Origin: Fimbriiglobus ruber
GTDB taxonomy: Bacteria > Planctomycetota > Planctomycetia > Gemmatales > Gemmataceae
Assembly (NCBI RefSeq): GCF_002197845.1
Contig: NZ_NIDE01000001.1
Span: 1,240,001 to 1,304,000 of the forward strand
Direction: 5' to 3'
DNA: 64,000 nt
Each line of letters opens with the position of its first letter. The stretch's first letter is position 1. Shown piece by piece: positions 33,790 through 41,913 of the stretch. The translations under genes and the position numbers were made by a program. A model generated the notes under the pieces. The model was not told the origin of the DNA, ran no database searches, and worked only from the letters and a program-made list of their open reading frames with translations.

Positions 33790-34420
33790 TAAGACCGGCG
33801 GCCAGGAAATCACCTCGGGGTTCGGGATGATAGATAGCTGGACGGTCATTCGGCACACCGAGTCCGGGCGCATGACGGAGATGCGCGTGACCCTGTCCGA
33901 ATGGATTTACAACGCGGTTACGAAGCACGAAGTATTAACCCTGCACCGCAACTATTTTCGGCTCCGCAAACCGCTGGAACGGCGGATGTATGAGGTCGCC
34001 CGCAAACACTGCGGTCAACAGGATGAGTGGGCCGTTTCCCTTGACCTGCTTCGGAAGAAGTGCGGATCGGCTTCGAGCGACAAGGAATTCCGCCGACTGG
34101 TGAGCCTGATTTGCGACGAGGACGCCCAGCATAGCCACATGCCTGATTACGCCGTCCGCCTGGACGACGCTACCGTGCGATTCACCAATCGTAACACCAT
34201 GAAAGCGGTCACTGCGATCCCTGATCCGATCCTGTTTCCCGTTCTCGACAGCGAAACCTACCACGAGGCTCGAATCGTCGCCCCAGGGTATGACGTGTAC
34301 GCCCTGGAAGAGCAATGGCGGGAGTTCTGGTTTGCCAGCGGGAAGCCCGATTTGAAGAGCCCGGACGCGGCCTTTATTGGGTTCTGCAAATACCGTCACC
34401 AGAAGAAGCCCAGCCCTTAG
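33758..34420 (+). CDS. RepA C-terminal fragment
   Basis: After about 12 residues from the IS5 end, the frame holds the RepA C-terminal part: GFGMIDSWTVIRHTESGRMT, EMRVTLSEWIYNAVTKHEVL, LRKPLERRMYEVARKHCGQQ and the final YALEEQWREFWFASGKPDLK. No own ribosome-binding site is evident. Confidence 0.75.
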   Translation: MHQNSTSQTGSKTGGQEITSGFGMIDSWTVIRHTESGRMTEMRVTLSEWIYNAVTKHEVLTLHRNYFRLRKPLERRMYEVARKHCGQQDEWAVSLDLLRKKCGSASSDKEFRRLVSLICDEDAQHSHMPDYAVRLDDATVRFTNRNTMKAVTAIPDPILFPVLDSETYHEARIVAPGYDVYALEEQWREFWFASGKPDLKSPDAAFIGFCKYRHQKKPSP

Positions 34421-34423
34421 CGA

Positions 34424-34492
34424 GAAAGGGAGAATTCAAGAAAGGGAGAAATTTCGCTTTCCTGAATTCTTGCTTTCCGGAAAGCGAGATTT
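34424..34492. repeat. Palindromic repeat cluster downstream of repA and parB-like gene
   Basis: Repeats of the type GAGAAA..TTTC and CTTTCCNGAA, including GCTTTCCGGAAAGC (34472-34485). They match the motif found before and inside the ParA gene. Confidence 0.65.
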
Positions 34493-34493
34493 C

Positions 34494-34763
34494 TTACTCT
34501 TTGAGGCCCTGTTTCTCTTCCCAGGCGTCGAGCGCTTCGATTAGTAACTCGTTCAGCTTCAAATCGGCGAATACAGCCCGCTGTTTGAACCGTTTGCGGA
34601 AGGCCGGGGAAACCTTGAACGCCAGGGCTTCTCTGTTCTCCGATTCCCCCACAGCGGCGCGAATGGGAGAAGCCGTGTGCGACACCCGCTGGATAGCTTC
34701 GGACATGGGAACGGCTTGTTCGGTGGTCAGGGCTAGGAGGTCGAGAGGCGGGCGCTTGCTCAT
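34494..34763 (-). CDS. Small partition partner protein (ParG/CopG-like)
   Basis: This 89-residue protein begins MSKRPPLDLLALTTEQAVPM and ends in a ribbon-helix-helix-like segment FKVSPAFRKRFKQRAVFADL followed by KLNELLIEALDAWEEKQG. Small RHH proteins of this kind work with ParA ATPases and bind the centromere. The ATG at 34763 overlaps the ParA stop by 4 bases (coupling); the longer frame to 34865 is within ParA. It would bind the surrounding palindromes and repress the operon. Confidence 0.75.
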   Translation of the reverse strand: MSKRPPLDLLALTTEQAVPMSEAIQRVSHTASPIRAAVGESENREALAFKVSPAFRKRFKQRAVFADLKLNELLIEALDAWEEKQGLKE

Positions 34764-35461
34764 GCTGGGGTTCTTTCTGTTTTCTTTTCTCCCTTTCTTA
34801 CTTTCTCGCTTTCCGCCTTTCCGGAAATCTCGCTTTCTTGAAATCTCGCTTTCACACAGCACCACACATCGGCTAGTTCCCGTGCGGCCACGCCCTTGGG
34901 GTCGATCTCGAACGCAGTCTTGCCGTGGGCAAAGCTTTCGGCGTAGATGACCCGCTCGTGCATCCGGGCCGGAAGAACCAGACCGAGGGAGTCGAGGGCC
35001 AGGGCAACAGCGTCGTTATGCTTGAGGTGGTGGCGGACCCGGGCCAGCATGAATAGGAATGGCCGGCCAGATTTCTTAACGATTGGCAGCCCTTTGACCA
35101 AGGCGCGAAGGTCCGTCGGGGTAGGATTCAACGGCATCAGGATCAAATCGGCGACGGCGAACAGGTCCGGGTTCACGCCCCCGATCGATGGAGCGGTGTC
35201 AATGAACAGATATTGTGCGCCGGCCTTTTCTAGCGCCCCAAGGTGAGCCGTCAGGTCGGTCAGGGTGAGGGGAGAATACCTCGGCGAATCCAGCCCGGCT
35301 CGCTTCCGCTGGTTGAACCAGTCGGCGGTGCTGGCCTGGGGGTCGGTGTCGGAGATGACAATCGGGCCGTCGCCGGCTTGCTCCGCTGCCACAGCCAGAT
35401 GCACGACCGAGGTGGATTTGCCGGAACCACCTTTCTGATTTGCGAGAACGATCACTTTCAT
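34760..35461 (-). CDS. parA: ParA-family partition ATPase
   Basis: This 233-residue Walker-type ATPase starts MKVIVLANQKGGSGKSTSVV with the deviant Walker A (KGGxxKST), SDTDPQASTADW (switch I) and YLFIDTAPSIGG (Walker B). LPARMHERVIYAESFAHGKT is typical of small plasmid ParA proteins. I chose the ATG at 35461; the upstream in-frame residues are translated palindromes. The last about 30 residues (CCVKARFQESEISGKAESEK..) are encoded by the same repeats, which is unusual. It drives segregation of the plasmid form. Confidence 0.9.
   Translation of the reverse strand: MKVIVLANQKGGSGKSTSVVHLAVAAEQAGDGPIVISDTDPQASTADWFNQRKRAGLDSPRYSPLTLTDLTAHLGALEKAGAQYLFIDTAPSIGGVNPDLFAVADLILMPLNPTPTDLRALVKGLPIVKKSGRPFLFMLARVRHHLKHNDAVALALDSLGLVLPARMHERVIYAESFAHGKTAFEIDPKGVAARELADVWCCVKARFQESEISGKAESEKVRKGEKKTERTPA
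34816..34853. repeat. Palindromic repeats inside the ParA 3' coding region
   Basis: CTTTCCGGAAATCTCGC and CTTTCTTGAAATCTCGC stand in tandem, same motif as the clusters on both sides. Confidence 0.65.
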
Positions 35462-35482
35462 GAATACAAGAATTACATCGAA

Positions 35483-35572
35483 TCTCGCTTTCATGAAAGC
35501 GATATTTCTAGAAAGAGAGAAAACAAGAAGGCGAGATTTCTCCCTTTCCGGAAAGGGAGAAATCTCGCCTTC
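35483..35572. promoter_or_regulatory. Palindrome cluster upstream of parA (operator/centromere)
   Basis: CTCGCTTTCATGAAAGCGA, then ATTTCTAGAAA, then a perfect 46-bp palindrome at 35527-35572 centred on TTTCCGGAAA and containing GAGATTTCTCCC on one side. All share TTTCNNGAAA. The position before parA fits a parS/operator bound by the small partner. Confidence 0.75.
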
Positions 35573-35803
35573 GACCCGAACCGCATGCTGGCCGGGAGGT
35601 CGGTCCGCCGTCGTCACCGAGATCGTTCGCCGGAAGGGGAACTCGATCGGTCACGACGGAACCGAATCAAATCATCCGCTGTTGCCACGGTTCGAGTCAC
35701 TAAAATTCTTGGAAGCGTCCGTGTAGAATGTGCTTCCCGTAGACGACGCCCGCGCCCCGGCGGTCGTCCGTAACTCCTTGCGACGTGCCACAGGACTCGC
35801 GAA

Positions 35804-36112
35804 ATGACCGATTACACGCAGGCGGAGCGGTGCGCCGGACTCTTTCACGCGCTGGCGGAACCGACCCGCATTCGCATCATTGACGCCCTCCGCACCGGCC
35901 GGAAACCCGTCATCGACTTGGCCCGACTCTTACACACGGAGACCGTCAACATTTCGCACCACTTGAGCGTCCTCCGCCAGGTCGGATTGGTTCGCGGCGA
36001 GAAATACGGCCGGTACGTCGAATACGCCTTGCGCCCGGATTATTTTTCGGACGATGCGACTATGGCCCTGGACTTCGGCTGGTGCCGCGTTGAGATTGTC
36101 ACCGCTGCCTAA
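35804..36112 (+). CDS. ArsR-type winged-helix regulator
   Basis: This 102-residue protein has the ArsR winged helix: CAGLFHALAEPTRIRIIDAL, then LARLLHTETVNISHHLSVLR as the recognition helix, and GLVRGEKYGRYVEYALRPDY as the wing. No metal-binding cysteine pair (CxC in helix 3) is seen, so it may sense something other than metal or be constitutive. A YFSDDATMALDFGWCRVEIV tail follows. No target gene is adjacent. Confidence 0.85.
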   Translation: MTDYTQAERCAGLFHALAEPTRIRIIDALRTGRKPVIDLARLLHTETVNISHHLSVLRQVGLVRGEKYGRYVEYALRPDYFSDDATMALDFGWCRVEIVTAA

Positions 36113-36734
36113 CGCGCGGGGCGTCCATCGAAGCCGAGCGAAAGAAAAACGAACAAGAAGCCGAAGAAGCGGCACACTGGCAAGCCATCGAGCGGAGTCG
36201 CCGCAATCCGACGGAGGAGAACACTCGCACAACCAAGCGGCATTCCGCATCCTAGTAATACGTTATCACCCGGATCAAAGGGGCAGTCATCACGACTTCC
36301 TCCGCCCAAAGGCACCTATTACCGGGGGGCCGCTGTGGGGCGACCGTCGGTCGCTGAACGACGATTTCGGATGGGAAATGGTACGAGTTAGCCGACTGGA
36401 GGTCGGCGACCTGGATATAAATTAGGATGTTTCAAATCCTTTAATTGCAGCGATTTGTGTCATCGAGATCAGATTTTCGATGCTGCTCGGTAATTCTGCC
36501 GTTAGTTTTTGCCAAGAGCAAGCGTAGTTATCTATACAACGGGGCATGGGGACCAACCGCATAGGCGGTTGCTCCGCAGCCCCTCTCCCCACTCCCTCCC
36601 TCAAGCTATGCGCCGGGAAACCCCTCGCAGCGCGAGAGAGAACTGGCCATGCGGTGGCTAGATGCCGATTTTGGAAGACCGTAATAGCACGGGCATTCAG
36701 TTCTGGCATGCCACTGCATTTTCCCGCTACCAAG
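36113..36734. other. Intergenic region, no supported gene
   Basis: A segment at 36145-36260 reads in one frame as a Glu/Arg-rich helix (KKNEQEAEEAAHWQAIERSR) and may be a gene remnant, but has no start site. Nothing else is recognisable. Confidence 0.4.
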
Positions 36735-36947
36735 CTATCGAGCGAAAAAACCCACCATATACTGTTTTACATGTCGCTTGTTTGAGTTCGCCTCGGCCTC
36801 AGTAATAACGTGACCGGAGGCATCGGCGACGGAAACTTTCCCCACAGGTACGACGCGAGTTGGGGAGGTTGGGGAAGATTTGAGTTCAGATTGGGCAATT
36901 CCTGATACACCGAGAAGACCAGCAACCAACAAGGAAGTCACTGACAT
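36735..36947 (-). CDS. Small exported protein
   Basis: A 70-residue protein with a signal peptide MSVTSLLVAGLLGVSGIAQS and a hydrophilic mature part (SSPTSPTRVVPVGKVSVADA, then SGHVITEAEANSNKRH). GGAGGAG precedes the ATG at 36947 at good spacing. No family is recognised. It is divergent from the exported-protein cluster starting at 37302. Confidence 0.6.
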   Translation of the reverse strand: MSVTSLLVAGLLGVSGIAQSELKSSPTSPTRVVPVGKVSVADASGHVITEAEANSNKRHVKQYMVGFFAR

Positions 36948-37243
36948 ATCACTCCTCCGATAAAAAGCTCCAGCAAAACCGGGATAGTTTTCAAACCATC
37001 CCTGAATTCGCGGATATTGACCGAAGCCAGCGATCCAGTCAAGTCCAGATGCTTCCGCGGTTTTTTGAGGGAGGGAGACCGCTTTGAAACTCTAGTTGTA
37101 TGCGATTACAGTTTGGATTCGTCTTAGAATAATACGCCCCCAAAATATATAAATATAAATAAAAATAACACTACTTTGATTTTAGAAAAGTTAAAGAAAA
37201 AATTACTTTTTCCTTTGCTTAGGATCTACCACTCGTATACGTT
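36948..37243. other. AT-rich intergenic region
   Basis: It includes a run of TATAAATATAAATAAAAATA-like sequence near 37150. A promoter for the rightward cluster probably lies here, but no clear -35/-10 pair was found. Confidence 0.4.
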
Positions 37244-37279
37244 GTTATTGTTGCGGGTTGCACAACCCGCAACAATAAC
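37244..37279 (+). promoter_or_regulatory. Leader hairpin before the Cys-rich exported protein
   Basis: GTTATTGTTGCGGGTT pairs perfectly with AACCCGCAACAATAAC around a GCAC loop, 9 bases before the ribosome-binding site of the next gene. It may control its translation or end an upstream transcript. Confidence 0.6.
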
Positions 37280-37301
37280 TCAATTTGTGGGAGGTGTAAA
37301 A

Positions 37302-37694
37302 GTGCGTGGAATGCGTTTGGTCAAAGTCACCTTTGCCGTATTGGCTATTGCCATCGGTTTTATGGTGATGTTAATGCGGGCGGACGCCCAAAGCACGGTG
37401 TATTGCGATTTCAGCGTACCGTACACCTGTCCAACGTGCCAGAATAATGGGCCGCCGTACTTACCCAACAGTTCATGTCGAGTTGCCACTTCACCGGCGT
37501 TCATTTATCTCTGCGATGTGAGTGGAACTGCCACCTGTGTTGCGGGAAGTACTGTGACTTGTACCGGGACTTTTTACAGTGCGCCATGCGGGGTTGGACA
37601 AGGGGGAACCACCGGGGGTGCTTGCACTTACTACTACAACACCTGTGGACTTACTGTTGTTGTGCCACCTCCGCCGCCGCCGCCGCTGGGATAA
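37302..37694 (+). CDS. Cysteine-rich exported protein
   Basis: This 130-residue protein starts at a GTG with GGGAGG 8-13 bases upstream. A signal peptide (VKVTFAVLAIAIGFMVMLMR ADA) is followed by a mature part rich in Cys, Thr and Tyr: STVYCDFSVPYTCPTCQNNG, SCRVATSPAFIYLCDVSGTA, TCVAGSTVTCTGTFYSAPCG, and a C-terminal VVPPPPPPPLG. Ten or more cysteines suggest disulphides outside the cytoplasm. No family is recognised. It opens a run of four rightward exported-protein genes. Confidence 0.6.
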   Translation: MRGMRLVKVTFAVLAIAIGFMVMLMRADAQSTVYCDFSVPYTCPTCQNNGPPYLPNSSCRVATSPAFIYLCDVSGTATCVAGSTVTCTGTFYSAPCGVGQGGTTGGACTYYYNTCGLTVVVPPPPPPPLG

Positions 37695-37884
37695 GTGGGT
37701 CCGTGGTATTTTTGACAGCAAAATAGTTGGCTTAAAAGCCTGCTAATGCTTACCGGTACAGAAGTCGGACGATGGCGTTCGGTCTATTTGCGAGTATTCA
37801 GTGAAATCGCTCGATCCGGCTTCTGTGCCGCTTTGTTATTGCGCTTTTTCTGCATCTTTATTCAACTAATATTGGCGCGCTATT

Positions 37885-39012
37885 ATGCATAATGATTGCC
37901 GTGGGTTATACGGCCATGCAGGTCGCTTTCCGTCTGTCGCTCTGTTAATCTCGATTTTGTGTTTTGCAGGATCTGTTTCTGCTCAAGATGACAAGGTTGC
38001 CGTCGCCATTGCTGGCAACTCGGCATCTATAGGATCAATCTCTACACTGTATACAAAGGTCAGTTTTAAGATATTCCCAGCCGGGGATACCGACCCCAAC
38101 TTTATATGCACGGCCGAATACTGGCGCGAACCGGGACTAATTCGATGTACAGAACAAGGAATAAAGGGAACTGATACGCAAATCGAGTATTTAGTCGAAA
38201 AGGGCGAGCAGCGAGTATTGTACAAACGACCAGGTCCGCAGCCTGGCTCTTATGCATTGAACGGTGTTGTAGCATCGGAATGGCGGCCAAGTATACGTAC
38301 TGATGCTTGGAGGCTTGGGCTATGCGGGCTTCCGACTTTTGACAGCGATGCCAAGCCATTATTGACCGTAGCTCAAGCCTTGCAGAAATTTAAATTTAAA
38401 GGAGCAACCAGCGAAAGGCTTCAAAAACGACCTGTCGTGCATCTGACATTTATTGAACCAGTCGCTGAGACTACAACTGATGGGATAATATACGATTTAT
38501 GGCTCGATCCATCTGTAAATTGGATGATTTGCAAGGCTCTCGTGTGTTTTGACGTGCCGGACAAAAAATTCCGGACGAAAAACGAGTATTTAATTGATTC
38601 TTTCACGGAAGTAATTCCCGGGCAGTTTTTTCCTTCAAAAATGACAATGCGATGTGAGGTAAACGGAAATCATTTCGTCACCCAAGTCGCTGAATTTACG
38701 GACACCAAACTGAATACCATCAAACGCTGTCCCTTCTCGGTAGCTCTCAATGCACCTGCCGCTACGCCTTTCCAAGACGAGATTCGTGGGACGGTTTATG
38801 TTTTAGGAAAAGATGGAAAACCCGGGGGCAAGCCCATGCCACTACAAGCAGCCGCGCCGGCGACTACTGTGGGCACTACTCCGCTTCCAACAACCTCTCC
38901 TCCAACTCCAACATCCCGCATCGCCATCGTCCTTATGGGCAGCGCTGTATTGCTCACGCTTGCGGCAGCCGTCGTCGCATATCGCCGACGGAGAAAAAAC
39001 TCGGGTGATTAA
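37885..39012 (+). CDS. Exported, membrane-anchored protein with LolA-like pattern
   Basis: This 375-residue protein has a signal peptide (SVALLISILCFAGSVSAQD), then beta-strand-rich segments with the outline of LolA-like lipid carriers: AEYWREPGLIRCTEQGIKGT, IEYLVEKGEQRVLYKRPG, IIYDLWLDPSVNWMICKALV. A Pro/Thr-rich linker (TTPLPTTSPPTPTS) precedes a C-terminal transmembrane helix (IAIVLMGSAVLLTLAAAVVA) and a basic tail. It is therefore anchored with the domain facing outward. The LolA comparison is from pattern only. No strong ribosome-binding site precedes 37885. Confidence 0.55.
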   Translation: MHNDCRGLYGHAGRFPSVALLISILCFAGSVSAQDDKVAVAIAGNSASIGSISTLYTKVSFKIFPAGDTDPNFICTAEYWREPGLIRCTEQGIKGTDTQIEYLVEKGEQRVLYKRPGPQPGSYALNGVVASEWRPSIRTDAWRLGLCGLPTFDSDAKPLLTVAQALQKFKFKGATSERLQKRPVVHLTFIEPVAETTTDGIIYDLWLDPSVNWMICKALVCFDVPDKKFRTKNEYLIDSFTEVIPGQFFPSKMTMRCEVNGNHFVTQVAEFTDTKLNTIKRCPFSVALNAPAATPFQDEIRGTVYVLGKDGKPGGKPMPLQAAAPATTVGTTPLPTTSPPTPTSRIAIVLMGSAVLLTLAAAVVAYRRRRKNSGD

Positions 39013-39038
39013 ATACACCTATTAATCGCAAGGATATC

Positions 39039-40175
39039 ATGAAGAATATTGCATTCGGACATTTTGCTCGATTGCTTTCACCAATTCGACTCTCGACTCT
39101 GGGCGTAATTTGCTTGGCAGTCGTGGCGGTAATTTTGGTGGGAGCGGAACGCGGTTGGCTTTTTTCGGCAACGAGAGGCAGCCCACCACGGATCGAAATG
39201 GAACGCGAACTCGATCTAGGTCGCGCCGATCTGAACAGGCCACGGATCAACCGCTTCAACGTCACAAATAGTGGAGGTCAACCGCTGATAATCCGCTCGG
39301 CTAAGACGAGTTGCCGATGCCAGGGAGTGTTCCACGAAACCTTCGAGGGCAATCAAGAAGAGGTGCGGGATTTGGCCGTACACCCTGGAGAAACGGCAGT
39401 TCTAGGCATATCGTTTGTTGCTACTGGTTCACTTGGCGTTCAGACTGGCATTTCTGTTGACTTGGAGACGAACGATCCGATTGAACCCGTTGCTCATTTC
39501 GGATTGGTTTACACTCCTTCCGCCCCTATTTACTCTATTCCACCCGTGGTCCGTTTCGGGACGGTGTCAGTTGCTCAATCGGCAGAAGCTACCGTTGATG
39601 TATTCGATGACGGCCGCGCAAGCCGAGTAAATTGGGCCGGGGTTGCCTCGCTGAACCCCGGTCCTTATTCAGTCCGCTTTACCCCCGCAGCAGCCAAACA
39701 AGATGCTAATTATTCGCGGCCGGTACTCGTTGGCAGCTTGACGGTTTCAAGACAGCCTTCGGCCCAACCCGCTGAAATCGATGAGCCGGTTGTGGTAATA
39801 AGTGGTGGTCAGGAAGTCTTTCGGTTGCCCGTATCGGGTAAGGTCGTGAATGATTTCGAGTTGACACCAGCAACACTGACATTTCCCCGTCAGTCGTCTT
39901 CAGGGTTAATCTATGAATCTGTGATTCTATGCCGAAGCAATCATGATAAGGCATTCAGTATAAAGACGATAAAGATTCTGGAAGATTTTGAGGTGATGTA
40001 TTCCACCGCGGGGCAGCAATCATGCCACCAGATGAAAGTGGTCTACGTGGGCAAGCATTCCTTAACGACGCCCAGGAAAGACGAGATCGTATTCGAGGTG
40101 AATTCAGAGGGCAACACGGCAACGCTTAGGTTGGCGGTTTCGACCGCAGATGGTATTATCGCCAATGAGAAGTAG
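39039..40175 (+). CDS. DUF1573-domain exported protein
   Basis: This 378-residue protein has AAGGAT before the ATG and an N-terminal transmembrane/signal segment (LGVICLAVVAVILVGAERG). DUF1573 then follows: DLGRADLNRPRINRFNVTNS, GGQPLIIRSAKTSCRCQGV with the conserved Cys pair, and GETAVLGISFVATG. Further immunoglobulin-like modules follow (FGTVSVAQSAEATVDVFDD, FELTPATLTFPRQSSSG). The domain is common in Planctomycetes and Bacteroidetes; its function is unknown. It lies 26 bases after the LolA-like gene, probably in one operon. Confidence 0.8.
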   Translation: MKNIAFGHFARLLSPIRLSTLGVICLAVVAVILVGAERGWLFSATRGSPPRIEMERELDLGRADLNRPRINRFNVTNSGGQPLIIRSAKTSCRCQGVFHETFEGNQEEVRDLAVHPGETAVLGISFVATGSLGVQTGISVDLETNDPIEPVAHFGLVYTPSAPIYSIPPVVRFGTVSVAQSAEATVDVFDDGRASRVNWAGVASLNPGPYSVRFTPAAAKQDANYSRPVLVGSLTVSRQPSAQPAEIDEPVVVISGGQEVFRLPVSGKVVNDFELTPATLTFPRQSSSGLIYESVILCRSNHDKAFSIKTIKILEDFEVMYSTAGQQSCHQMKVVYVGKHSLTTPRKDEIVFEVNSEGNTATLRLAVSTADGIIANEK

Positions 40176-40309
40176 GGGGCAAGGATTCCCAACAAAAGGA
40201 GCTCGCACGTACGGCTTTACCCTAGTAGCGCCAAAAGGCTGTATGTGTCTGAAGGGCTACTATTCATTTTGTGGTTTAGCCGGCGAGCCCTATTCTTCAG
40301 GAGGTGGCC

Positions 40310-41239
40310 GTGCTACCACACAACTCGATTCGGCGCGGATTTACCCTAATCGAAATCCTTGTGGCCTTGGCGATCATCGGCTTTTTGCTGGGGCTGTTAT
40401 TGCCCGCTGTACAAAAGGTACGAGATGCGGCAACCCGACAGGCGTGCCAAAACAACTTAAAGCAAGTTGGAATTGCCCTTCACTCTTTTCAAGTCACCTA
40501 CGGCATTTTGCCGCCGCTGCCCTTAGATAGTGCAGGCTTTCGGGGGGATACTTATTCACGGCAACAAGTCAGTTGGCAGGTGTACGCTTTACCGTTCGTG
40601 GAGCGTGAGGATGTCTGGCGTCTCGCCCAGCAAGCGTACGCAGAAAATCCGAATCCTCTATCTCCCCCACATAGGCCCGCTTTGGCCGCCTACGTGAAAA
40701 CTTACGCGTGTCCAGCGGATGGCCGTATTACGGCTTCCGTTCAGGATGCCGAAGGCATAACTGCCGCCTATACTTCCTATTTGGCAGTAACGGGGAGTTT
40801 CACCGGAACCCTAGATGGGTGTTTTTCCGGTCGGCCAGGCATCAAACTTATCAGCATTTCGGACGGGACCAGCCAAACGATACTTGTTGGGGAACGCCCA
40901 CCGAGTTCCACTCTGGACGCCGGATGGTGGTATACGTCCCACCCATTACCCATGAATTCTTGGGAATTCGAGATGACTGCGCGATCCGGACTCGATCCGT
41001 TCCACCCACAATGCGGTGGGTTTGCTGTTCCGACGCCTTCAGGGACGGTGGCCATGTACACTTATGCACCCGGAATTCTAAGTGACGAATGTTCCCGATA
41101 CCACTTCTGGAGTTTACACGCGGGAGGGGCCAACTTTTTACTCGCCGACGGCTCTGTGAAACTCCTGCCGTATTCCGCTGAGCCAATTTTAGGCGCTCTG
41201 GCATCTCGGTCGGGCGGCGAGACGCCGGTGATTCCCTAA
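40310..41239 (+). CDS. DUF1559 (H-X9-DG) type IV pilin-like protein
   Basis: This 309-residue protein has AGGAGG 6-11 bases before the GTG at 40310. The N-terminal prepilin motif RRGFTLIEILVALAIIGFLL is followed by the DUF1559 pattern VRDAATRQACQNNLKQVGIA LH, then ISDGTSQTILVGERPPSS, GWWYTSHPLP, and the C-terminal HAGGANFLLADGSVKLLPYS with the H-X9-DG motif. These abundant planctomycete proteins are exported by a prepilin-like route and probably form surface or periplasmic assemblies. It ends the exported-protein run. Confidence 0.88.
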   Translation: MLPHNSIRRGFTLIEILVALAIIGFLLGLLLPAVQKVRDAATRQACQNNLKQVGIALHSFQVTYGILPPLPLDSAGFRGDTYSRQQVSWQVYALPFVEREDVWRLAQQAYAENPNPLSPPHRPALAAYVKTYACPADGRITASVQDAEGITAAYTSYLAVTGSFTGTLDGCFSGRPGIKLISISDGTSQTILVGERPPSSTLDAGWWYTSHPLPMNSWEFEMTARSGLDPFHPQCGGFAVPTPSGTVAMYTYAPGILSDECSRYHFWSLHAGGANFLLADGSVKLLPYSAEPILGALASRSGGETPVIP

Positions 41240-41502
41240 AGTTGCTGGCTTACGAGGCATAATCTCAAGAGGATAGTAATAATCGGTCAGTGGCTACCGC
41301 GAACTAAATTCATTAAGGTGGGAGACTTTGTAGGGCGTGAGCGATCGTCCCAGAATTGCCCTAGAATTCTGGGCACCGAGAGTAATTATGACTTGGTGGT
41401 GCCCCCGACCTACGGGAGCGTAAGCGGGGATGGGCAGCGCGATTCAATCGAACACTTTGCGGATCGCGTCTTGTTGAGTGGACGGGTATCGACCTAAGAT
41501 CC

Positions 41503-41913
41503 CGCGACGGCGTGCTATACCGTGACTCGGCGGTTCGTTTCAGCGATATCACCGACGGGACTTCGCAAACGCTGCTCGCCGGCGAGCGGCCCCCGAGTCC
41601 GGATTTCCAGTACGGTTGGTGGTACACCGGACTCGGGCAGTTGCGTACCGGGTCGCTCGATATGGTCCTCGGCGTCAACGAGGCAAATCGCATGGCCTCC
41701 GTCTTCGACCTGTGCCCACCCGGGCATTATTCCTTCCAACAGGGGCGGCTCGACAATCCCTGCGACCGTTTCCACCTCTGGAGCCCCCACCCGTCTGGGG
41801 CAAATTTCGCGTTTGCCGACGGCTCCGTGAAGTTTCTCGGATACTCTGCAGCCCCTGCCCTACCTGCCCTCTCAACACGGGCCGCGGGAGATTCGGTCCC
41901 TGCCTTCGATTGA
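41503..41913 (+). pseudogene. Truncated DUF1559 protein gene
   Basis: The 133-residue frame keeps only the C-terminal half of a DUF1559 protein: VRFSDITDGTSQTLLAGERP, YGWWYTG, CDRFHLWSPHPSGANFAFAD then GSVKFLGYS. The prepilin leader and first half are missing and no start or ribosome-binding site fits. The 260 bases before it hold no missing part in any frame I could read. It is GC-richer than the neighbour at 40310, so it is a separate remnant and not a recent copy of it. Confidence 0.75.

Larger units (their letters stand above)
32410..34420 (+). pseudogene. repA: RepA replication initiator gene, split by IS5
   Basis: Removing 32838-33789 and one TAA joins RGTSIRTNI to KTGGQEITSG in frame. 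The product, about 351 residues, matches plasmid RepA of the RPA type. It has HPIQDFFVCDVTDAIPKDD, the diagnostic MEHPIFSLSTKPD, YEHNGVKVSIAPS, ATIHDKDILIYCISQLI, and a C-terminal winged-helix half with YNAVTKHEVLTLHRNYFRLR. It would bind the upstream iterons. As split, it cannot make a normal initiator, so the element should not replicate on its own. Confidence 0.88.

Noticed and set aside
14684-35461. Treating the ParB-like protein and ParA as one classical parAB operon
   Set aside because: They are about 19 kb apart; ParA has its own coupled small partner and palindromes, and the ParB-like gene is coupled to VirD4.
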